NCBI GenBank assembly: GCA_965644295.1
Contig: CBFFRP010000255.1
Location: 62,001-126,000, forward strand
From: Paraphysomonas bandaiensis
Taxonomy: Eukaryota; Chrysophyceae
Direction: 5' to 3'
DNA length: 64,000 nucleotides
A model generated the notes under the pieces. That model was not told where the DNA came from, searched no databases, and saw only the letters and a list, made by a program, of their open reading frames with translations. A program made the translations under genes and the position numbers. Positions 56,043-64,000 of the stretch are shown here, piece after piece. Each line of letters starts with the position of its first letter. Position 1 is the first letter of the stretch.

Positions 56043-57122
56043 TTATACAACTGGATCTAATTTGGAACTTAAATAGTGTTGTAGTGCAATAGAAATATGA
56101 TCAATGCACCCGCCGGGAAGCATTGTATCCACCACCATTTTTCGCCCATCTGTACTATCTATCTCCATGGGAATAACGAGCTCTTGAGATGGATAAATAT
56201 CTCTTGTAGCAACAAATTCTACCAGCATAGTATTCGAACAAGTTACCTTCATATCAGCATTTTCCATATTATACCACTGATATTTCAAATTAGGATAATT
56301 GTCACCGTTGTTGGCACAATAGCTTTGTTGGTCATATTCAGTGGAATTGACACTACGATAGAGAGCTCCATTGCCTAGTACTAACATCATACCTACACCT
56401 TTAGATGGAACAGGAGCGAACCATGCATAAGACTGTAATTTTGTTGCTTGGCCATGCCATGCTGAGAATATGAGTGCTCTAGACACTTCAACAGTTTCAC
56501 CAGAGCGAATAAACCTTGCGGCAACAACACGCCCATCCGACGTTTGTACAGTCATATCAGATGGACAACCCCGAACTATTTGCGCGGAATTTTCATCATT
56601 ATTTTTTTGTATTAGTCTTCGATCTCTAAACCATGTGTCGCCATAGAAAATCGTCAACTGTTCACCTTCATCTATGCCACGATTAGCAATTACTTTGAAA
56701 TCTGATAGCAAGGAATCGCGTTCGAGTATTGACAAAACTACATGTGCTGAGCTATTAGTGTCGTGATTATAAACCTGATCGCTACGTTAGCAGACTACAA
56801 CAATGGATATGCATACCATTCCGTGACCAAACAGCACAGCATTTTGATCACCCGTATGCGAAAATGAATAGGTGTTCAGAACTGATGATGTCTTCAGTTT
56901 TTCATGCTTCACTAAAACCATGAATCCTTCTTCGATAATATCCCCCTTATTATATTTCTTCCCAGCATAAACACCCATTCCAGTAAACTTATCTATTTTC
57001 TGCTGTAGTCTGCACGGAGGGTTGACTGTTACTGCATCAGCATACAACTGCTCAATCAACACCCCGCACCATGCACATATACTGATACACAGAATAGATA
57101 CAGGGCGACTCTTATGTTTCAT
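56043..57122 (-). CDS. Predicted secreted SET-domain protein
   Basis: Two exons (57122-56817, 56774-56043; 42-nt intron) give 345 aa. Residues 1-29 form a signal-peptide-like segment (basic start, then ISICAWCGVLIEQLYADA). Next comes a SET-like core: GMGVYAGKKYNKGDIIEEGF, NTYSFSHTGDQNAVLFGHGM, then VYNHDTNSSAHV (family NHSxxPN block) and GEQLTIFYGDTWF (family G-E-E-L-x-x-x-Y-G). The C-terminal half (ARFIRSGETVEVSRALIFSA) repeats SET-like beta text and ends with DIYPSQELVIPM. SET enzymes methylate lysine, but the predicted secretion is odd, and similar secreted SET-like proteins in algae and oomycetes have no known substrate. Catalytic activity is uncertain. Confidence 0.72.
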
Positions 57123-57496
57123 ACTAGACGATGTATGATATTATGGGGTGATGCATGCTTATGTCATGCAGAGACAAGAACAAACAGATGCAGCTATGAA
57201 GATCTTCATACACTGACATGAACAAGTTTTATGGTCCTGCAGAAGGAAGCATAAAACAGGGGGTTTTGGAAGAAAAACACACTAAAAATTGAAAATTCAT
57301 TGTTGCTTTCAGGCAGCTACGACGTACTGAACCTGCTCAACACACAGTGCTGTGGACTCTGTATATGTGAACGAGTGAACGAGCAGCTAAATCAGTGGGA
57401 GTAACATATTAAAGATATATCTGCAATCGCACGCTGCCTTATTATGAATTGACTGGTCGCCGCGAATCATCTTTTTAAAGCTTCGTATTTCGTATT
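57123..57496. promoter_or_regulatory. Divergent promoter region, SET protein / TMEM258
   Basis: 374 bp between divergent starts. No strong match to the 15-mer is visible, though GTGCTGTGGACTCTGTATAT at 57350-57369 has weak resemblance. Confidence 0.3.
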
Positions 57497-57774
57497 ATGG
57501 AGGTCGGTGCATGTGACCCATCACCCATGCTCTAAGTGACGCTATATATATATAGGTTCCTTATTCAAGCCCAGTAGACCCTTCGCTTTATGCTAACTAC
57601 GCCGGATTATCAATGCTTATAGGTGCAGTTACAATGGCTATGTTTTTCATGGTTCAAATGAGAGAGCCTCAGAAGCGCAGCATATTTATTGAGTTACTTC
57701 TTGCTTTAGTATCATCAGCTTTTCTTGGACTAGGAACATTATTTACAATGCTTATATTTGGTGTATATCCGTGA
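57497..57774 (+). CDS. TMEM258: TMEM258-like oligosaccharyltransferase subunit
   Basis: A 74-aa membrane protein in two exons. Exon 2 (57556-57774) encodes SSPVDPSLYANYAGLSMLIG followed by a first helix (AVTMAMFFMV), a short polar loop (QMREPQKRSIFIELLLAL), and a second helix ending TLFTMLIFGVYP-stop. This aligns along its whole length with TMEM258 (family: TSPVNPAVFPHL ... [20 protein letters not shown] ... VGIYV), a subunit of the ER oligosaccharyltransferase that N-glycosylates proteins. Exon 1 (57497-57502) is proposed as only ATG-GAG, with a weak GTCGGT donor and a 53-nt intron; this start is the uncertain part. Confidence 0.75.
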
Positions 57775-59398
57775 TATTGGGGATTGAAATCTACAAAGTA
57801 TGCCTCGTATACCCTTCATTCTATAAATAACATATGGTTGTTGGCATAGTTGTTCATGTGATTTGTCTTGGCAAACTCATCGTCGTTTTCTTTCCATTTT
57901 CGTGTCAGTTGTTTCAAAGATTGGGTACTCCAATTATATGAAAAAAATTGTAGTTTTTTAGCAAGTTTATTCCGTAGATTCACTGTGACATTTTTCGTTC
58001 AGCCGGTCTACTGTGCTTTAAAATTCGATTCACGTTTCTCTTTTGACGTATAATATATAATCAATAATCAGTTACAATTACTAGCATGTAAACTAAGATT
58101 AAATCCTTTTTATGTCAACAATCTTACTCCTACATTTTAATTCTTCTTATTGCTAAGATTAGCAAAAATAATATTTCCACACAACACACACAATACGACA
58201 TAATATATATATACTATATAGTGTTACTAAGTTGTTACTAAGTGTGAATAGAAGTAAGTGTTACTAAGTATGTTTTCAATAGCTTTTAATTCATTGTTGA
58301 ATTCAATTTTTCCAATTTCAACAGTGAGCTTGAAAATGACTGAATAATTTGTTCATCTATGGTCTATATTTGTTTTTATACGAAATATATATTCTTTCAA
58401 AGTTAAGAATCATTTATATCAAACTGGATTGGATTGAATTCTGATTTCACACCATATATTGCCAGAAAAAATAAATAATAATGATAATTATAATAGTATA
58501 TTAATCACCAATTCATAGATGATAAATATATTGATATATATTGGGCGCTAAGGAAAAAATATAAGATCTTTCGGTAGTAAATAGTCAGTAGAGGTTTCAA
58601 CATGATGATGAAGACCTGGTCCTGTCAATTTATCCTGGTATTGCTTTTATCATAGGCAGAAATTTTCATATTGAAAGTTATTATTAGCAATAGGTGTTAA
58701 AAACCTGCACCAACTTAGTAGATAGATGAATGCTAGACAAACTAGTTAGACCTCTACCTGTAACTAATCAGTACACACTTTTTTCATTCTACTATTTTCC
58801 GCTACGGAAGCTGTTTGTGCGTCGCCGCAAGCACCAAAGTGCGACCACTTCCGCTCTGAGCTCTTAAGATGAACATCCCGCAGGCAGCCCAATACCCGGT
58901 TACCCTTTAGGTGGGCCCTGTCCCGGATGCCCTTGAGGTGGGCCCATTCCAGTCTACACAAGTGACACTTATTGGTGTTCCTTGTACCACACTTATTCAG
59001 CTATGAGTGTGCAGAAGAATATTTGCTGACTATGTTTGCGGCTCACATTAGTTTCCCAAAGAGAATCTCTCCGGTACTTATCCCCCAGAACACCACGACA
59101 AGGTGCGAGTCCGACTTTGTTGAGGGCAGAATTTTTCAACACTTATATCTTAGAAATAGTGTCGATCCTTTCGATTAGAGATTAGAACCGACCTGTAGAA
59201 CAGAGTACTAGTTGTCTACCGATCATTATACGGTTGAAAATCAGTGATAGCTCTTTATATAATTTCACAACTTAAAACTAAAAAAGTATGGGCAAAGCAA
59301 TATTAAAATGGTTAACAACTACATTATTACCTCGTTGGATGAAATTTTAAAAGGTAACAATAAGCGATGTCATATATAGAATTTCTATAATAACAGGA
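57775..59398. other. Convergent intergenic region with a full repeat copy
   Basis: 1.6 kb between the TMEM258 and LENG8 3' ends. It includes repeated GTTACTAAG text at 58222-58270 (shared with 32779-32835) and a full-length dispersed repeat at 58670-59124. The rest is AT-rich and empty. Confidence 0.45.
58670..59124 (+). mobile_element. Full-length retroposon-like repeat with 14-bp target duplication
   Basis: It starts ATTGAAAGTTATTATTAGC and ends GAGTCCGACTTTGTTGAG. It is flanked by GGCAGAAATTTTCA (58656-58669) and GGCAGAATTTTTCA (59125-59138), 13 of 14 identical. There is a small internal deletion relative to the 35479 copy near the GGGCCC text. Confidence 0.75.
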
Positions 59399-61609
59399 CT
59401 ATAACAACAGGCTATCGTCTCGAGAAATCACACTGGAGCTATTCAGAGACGACGATTTGGTGTCAACTAATCTACTGGTGGTTCCATTTGAATCGGCAGA
59501 CAAGAAAACAACACCAACTCTCTCTAAGAATTCCATACCTTCTTTCTCAGAGTCAAACACAAGTTCCGCGATGACAAAGTCGGCTTCAACTGTTGGTCTA
59601 TAGCACTTCATCATTCTATGTAGAGCCTTCAATCTCCACGCATCAAGAATCCCTTTGAGTATGCAGTTTCCAAGATTTGGGGTAGTTCTATATAGCTTAA
59701 AAAACTTATGGTAATTCTCAAGAAGAATTGCTTCGCGCATTAAAAGTGCATGCTTGACCGCGTCATCGCTAAATGAGAATATTTCAACCCAAATCAAAGA
59801 TTTCAAAATGCATAACGCACCTATATGCTTCCGGAGATATAGTACGCATGAGGTGGGCAACATCCTGTGAGCCATGCTGGTACTTTTTATTCCCCTGCAG
59901 ATATAAATAATACAGAACACGATAGGCGGTAAACTCCATTTCCGCTCCGGGAAGTCCAGACGCGTAGAGTTGCTTGAGTTGAGTCTGGCATTGGTTGTAC
60001 TCATTCAGATCACTGTTCTCAAGGGCAATACGGCCATGAGACTCATAGACATCAACAGTGAACTCTAACAGATAAAATAAGACCAGTCAGCATTACTAAA
60101 AACACTTACCATTTTGTATGTGCTGTACCATCACATCCTGACGAATGGACTTTAACTGGCTGCACACATACACATAGCACTCTGGTGTACCCTTATTTGC
60201 CTCCCATCGTGATTTAACCATTTCCAGAGCTTCCTTCAAAACCTCTAAGGGACGCACGGTGCTGGGGTCGGGTGCAGATGTCAATCGCAGATAGTCTTTC
60301 TCCACACGCTGACATGTACCGACCACTCTCAAATTCTCGAGATCAATATCTGTAAGAACTGTGGACGACGAATCCGTACTGCTTGTAGAAGCAGCAGCGC
60401 CCAAACGCTGCCGCTTTTTCTTGTTGCTCTGATCGGCAACAGAAGGTGTATTGTCTTTCATAAATCGCGCAGCACGATTTTGTCTGGCGGCCACTTCTGC
60501 GGGTGTGAGAACAGCAGGTGGTGCGTATATACCTCCCTTTGTATTAGTGGGCTTAGCAGCTGGCTCTTCTACTGCCTGAAAGCGAGATTTTTTCCGCTTC
60601 TTACCCGCCTTAGTGGTACCAGAGTTGTCATTGTCTGCTGGACCATACTTACCATGCTCCTTGCTAGGGGTCTCAGAGTCATTCGTAGACTTGGCAGCTG
60701 AAACAGAGGGAGGAAGAGGAGTTGGCTCTAGATCCCAGCGGTGTTTATGGAGCCGTCCATCTGCAGTTACAGCCGTAATGAGTTCCTTGAGCTTCGTTTC
60801 CATGTAAGCCCGGTCAGCATCAGTTTCACATCGAGAAAAGGACTGTTCTACAAAAGTACGTAGCGAAGGCGGCCAAGGATTCTGCTGACCTGAAGACGAA
60901 GAGGTGGTAGTAGTGGACTGCGTAGATGCAGATTTGGGCGCCGGTGCAGGTTTGGGGGCAGGAGCAGGAGGGAATCTCTGTGTCGTTGAGGTAGCAAATC
61001 TTGTAGCATTAGGTTTCTTGGAAGCTGCTGCGACAGTTGGGTTGTTTGCAGGAGTAGGGGGAGCACGCCAGGCAGTTGCTTGTTGACCAGGGATAACTAC
61101 ACTGCTCGACTGAGCACTTGAGACAGCAGGAGCAGCCGCAGGGCTTGGTGTAGGAGTAGATGTGGCGGCCTGTAGATAACTGGGGCGTGCTTGTGCCATT
61201 TGCTGCTGAGGCAGGGTGGATTGCTGTTGAGCATAATAACTATACAAAACAAATAAATAGGTAAACGGATGCGATGATAAAAAGTACTTTCTGTAATACT
61301 CGTAGTATTGCTTGTAGTAATCTTCAGGGGATATCTGAGAAGGCTGTCCTGTACTTGCGGGAATAGACTACGAATATATATTATAAATTCACGCGTAATC
61401 CAAACAAGCCTCACGTTCTGGTACTGATTAGCGTTGACAGCTGTGTGTTGAGAATAGTAAGACGATGCTTGTAAATATGGGTATTGTTGCATGTATTGCG
61501 CAGATTGATTATATTGAGCTGGGGGGGCACCCACAGGGGCGTTGACAGTGCTACAATTCACTTCATCCAGCACCCCTTTACACCAGTGCGAAGCCGGCTG
61601 CTGAGACAT
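59399..61609 (-). CDS. LENG8: LENG8/SAC3-domain mRNA export factor homologue
   Basis: Five exons (61609-61415, 61367-61288, 61239-60110, 60064-59821, 59768-59399) give 672 aa. The first 130 residues are Q/Y/P/A-rich low complexity (repeated QYN, YYAQQQ, PAPAPK). [20 protein letters not shown] then [13 protein letters not shown] and WDLEPTPLP match the central LENG8 block. The C-terminal PCI/SAC3 domain includes [40 protein letters not shown] and [13 protein letters not shown], almost identical in pattern to human LENG8. Such proteins resemble GANP/Thp3 and act in mRNA splicing-linked nuclear export or retention. A KKRKKSR-type basic patch could be a nuclear signal. It is divergent from the NUDIX gene. 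Confidence 0.9.
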
Positions 61610-61999
61610 TACAATAAATATATACCTGTATATCGACAACGAGTGACTGTATGGGGTGGAAGGAGAGGGACGGGGATACAGCCAGCACAACAGAGAAATA
61701 ATAGGGATAATATAATAAGAACGATTGTATGCGCTAAACAGACATTCAGCACATAAAATGGTGAATCGTTGAGCCCCTCTACACTCAACCAAATGATGAC
61801 TCGATGCCGTTTAATACACGGCCTGTTAATTAATAATCGATTAATTAGAGTGCTGAGTGCTGGACATGCACAACACACCACACCACACTCCACAATACAA
61901 TACCGCCTACCCGTATAACGATATACGGATACGCCAGATACACACGCTGGAATACTACATACTACATATACAGTACATGTAGATGTTTGTGGTATACCG

Positions 62000-62014
62000 G
62001 TATACCGCCGTATA
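62000..62014 (+). promoter_or_regulatory. 15-mer promoter motif copy (GTATACCGCCGTATA)
   Basis: It lies between the LENG8 start (391 bp away) and the NUDIX start (313 bp away). A weaker reverse copy, TACAGCAGTATTC, lies at 62154-62166 in the same shared gap. Confidence 0.45.
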
Positions 62015-62326
62015 CTGTACACTAAACGTGCCTAAATTGTGAGATGACTGCTGTGTACTTTTCAAAAAAACCATCAAAATACTACAAAATCTGGTATTTT
62101 TGGAGGTATTGGTTGGAAATAGCTGTAGAGAAGCTCCTCTCATTCAGAACAAGTACAGCAGTATTCTGTATATACTTCGGCCAGACACATGAGTGTGTTC
62201 GTATTAAGACATCGAGTGACCACTCCAGCTGGACGTATGCTGTACCGTATTAGTTAACGCAGCATCTACTGCGCCTTATTTAAGTAACGAGCTGATAGTT
62301 TCCAAGTGAAGTGGTCTAGTAACAGT

Positions 62327-63545
62327 ATGTTCACATTCAGTAAATTCCCGAAGCTGGACCCAGTCGATATCGCCCTCATCGTTGACTCGAAGGACTCAGA
62401 TGTCGTATCCGCACTATATAATTTAACGACGAGTATACTGTTAATGGACTCGATTGATGGATTGGAGACATCTCGAATGATTCGTGCGATAATATTTGTC
62501 GCTGATGCTGCCAGAGAGGCGGACATATCATGGGCACGCAGCTCATTTCCTAAAGCATTTGTGGCAGTCTACAACCCTTCTGCTGCATATAACCCTAATG
62601 TCAGACTGATGAATTTTGACGCTGGGGCGAATATGGTTGCACATGATATTGCGAGTCTTGTTACCACACTGTGCAAAGCGGTCCTGTACGCGGGATCAGG
62701 TGGCGGATACTATGAATGTCCGTACTGTAATTTCCACTCGTTGACTGAGGATGAGCTTCGTAGTCACTTGCCTGCGTATCATATTAACTGGCCACACAAT
62801 CGGGGAGCTGTTAGATGCCCTATATGTCGGGAGACTGTACGCAAGCCTTTACAGGTTCATATCCATGACGATCACGGTCCTGCTGCTCGTCGTCGACGTG
62901 GTGCTCCCATGCGGGAGCATTCCAAAATACGATTCTATGGTTTTGGCCTAGTTGTTTGTCGGCACCCAAGTACAGGGGCTTATCTTCTCTGCCAAGAGTT
63001 TGCCAATCAGGGTTTTTGGGTGCCTGGGGGGGCAGTGGATGCAGGCGAAACCTTTGTCGCTGCTGCTACTCGAGAGACTTTAGAGGAGGCAGGCATCAAT
63101 ATCGAGGTCAAGGGTATATTGTCCATAGATCACAGTCCACAGTGCGACGGAGATGGTACAGTTAGCATAGTACTCTTCATTGATAGCTGTGGTGCTGTAT
63201 GTCACACTGGATGTGCTAGCTGAATTAATTCGTAGTTAATAAAGCTCATGGCTTTATACTTCAGATTACTACGCGAAGATGAGAGTGATATTCTACGCGG
63301 AGCCCATCGATGCCTCACAGGTTCCGAAGAGTATACCTGATTTCGAGTCAGCCGGGGCATGCTGGTGCTCGTATCAGCAGATTATGTCTGGGCTGAAGCT
63401 ACGCGGCTCCGAGCCGAAGCAGTGGGCGAGGTAATTATATATCTCACGAGTGCCTTACCACGAGTGTAGCTTATGTATTCTATGCAGCTATTTGGAAAAT
63501 GGCGGTCAAATATTTCCGCTTTCATTGCTGAAAGAAAGAAGTTAG
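62327..63545 (+). CDS. C2H2-like zinc-finger and NUDIX hydrolase fusion
   Basis: Three exons (62327-63155, 63265-63430, 63488-63545) give 350 aa. The N-terminal 125 residues resemble no domain I know. Two Cys2His2-like fingers follow: CPYCNFHSLTEDELRSHLPA-YH and CPICRETVRKPLQVHIHDDH. A NUDIX domain starts near residue 205 (FYGFGLVVCRHPSTGAYLLC) with the complete Nudix box GGAVDAGETFVAAATRETLE-EAGI, which binds the metal and cleaves nucleoside diphosphate-linked substrates. The C-terminus (MRVIFYAEPIDAS) completes the fold. The exon junction after DGD is inferred from phase. Substrate unknown. Confidence 0.85.
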
Positions 63546-64000
63546 TCCACATACCTTGCGCCTGCATTCGTCGTCCACATCCAGCATAAAAGTGATAGTG
63601 TATTTTGAAATTTATGGAGCGCTTCCAAGTACTGCATGGAAAATAAATTTCTTGACAAGTGCTTTATAAAACACTGCTGTCTATTAGTTACTACTCTTTG
63701 AAATCTGTAAAATAAATTTATGAATTTTAATTTCATGTAAATGTTGGTTGCTAGCTTGATTCATAAAATCCGTGATAATCTCGCGTTGTACAGTTGTACA
63801 GGAAGCGTGAGGTTGAATACTTGATATCTCAAAGTATTTTTACTTCACTATTTTCTTTTTAACTTAAAATATTTATGCTATTTGATTTCATGATATATGT
63901 TATTGTGATTGCTCTTACGTTTCCCAGAAATGTAGTTGACGCTCTTTTTTTTGGTGTTATATTGTGATGGTGTATCAATGGTAAATTCATAATATAAAGA
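63546..64000. other. AT-rich flank to window end, nothing seen
   Basis: 455 bp downstream of the NUDIX gene with stops in all frames and no match to the repeats described here. Confidence 0.4.

Noticed and set aside
1-64000. CRISPR arrays, operons, bacterial promoters, rRNA or tRNA genes
   Set aside because: The window is intron-bearing nuclear DNA; no spaced repeats of CRISPR type, no rRNA text and no tRNA cloverleaf were recognised by eye.

Overview
This window is protist nuclear DNA, most likely from a stramenopile (heterokont). The genes are compact and split by very short GT-AG introns, mostly 36-64 nt, and TAA, TAG and TGA all act as stops. The lineage guess rests on the gene set. There are ciliary and cytoskeletal genes (a TBC1D32-like protein, a myosin, a kinesin), a broken alphaproteobacterial-type FtsZ, a protein with the heterokont-style FSD..LWW motif, and a hAT transposase relic of a kind common in oomycetes. 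I cannot name the species. Exon models were built by hand from splice signals. Most close exactly in frame over their full length.

Layout: BTAF1/MOT1 (-, runs off the left edge) and a TBC1D32-like gene (+); a repeat-filled gap; an unconventional myosin (-) and puromycin-sensitive aminopeptidase (+); NDUFB8 (+); a repeat and hAT-relic zone; a TKL kinase with ARM repeats (-); an 846-bp (ATGT)n tract; a three-KH RNA-binding protein (+); tRNase Z (-); mARC-type MOSC protein (-); an FtsZ pseudogene (+); repeats; an F-box/U-box/kinesin (-) and a pseudo-receiver protein (+); LRRC40 (-) and a WW/IQ protein (+); a 937-aa SDS22-type LRR protein (-) and a RING-CH membrane ligase (+); a sulfotransferase (+); a secreted SET protein (-) and TMEM258 (+, in two exons and easily missed); LENG8/SAC3 (-) and a C2H2-NUDIX protein (+).

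Two large-scale patterns stand out. Nine of the possible neighbour pairs are head-to-head with about 0.4-1.1 kb between start codons, so genes largely alternate -,+,-,+. Retroposon-like repeats, four of them with 12-15 bp target duplications, sit almost only in the 3'-to-3' gaps. A near-palindromic 15-mer, RTATACYGCYGTATW, recurs in the shared 5' gaps.

The genes do not form a single pathway. They are mainly housekeeping functions: transcription, RNA export and processing, mitochondrial complex I, ER N-glycosylation, ubiquitin, and actin and microtubule motors. The least ordinary items are the kinesin whose motor domain is interrupted by a U-box, the decayed mitochondrial FtsZ, the repeat family, and the shared promoter motif.
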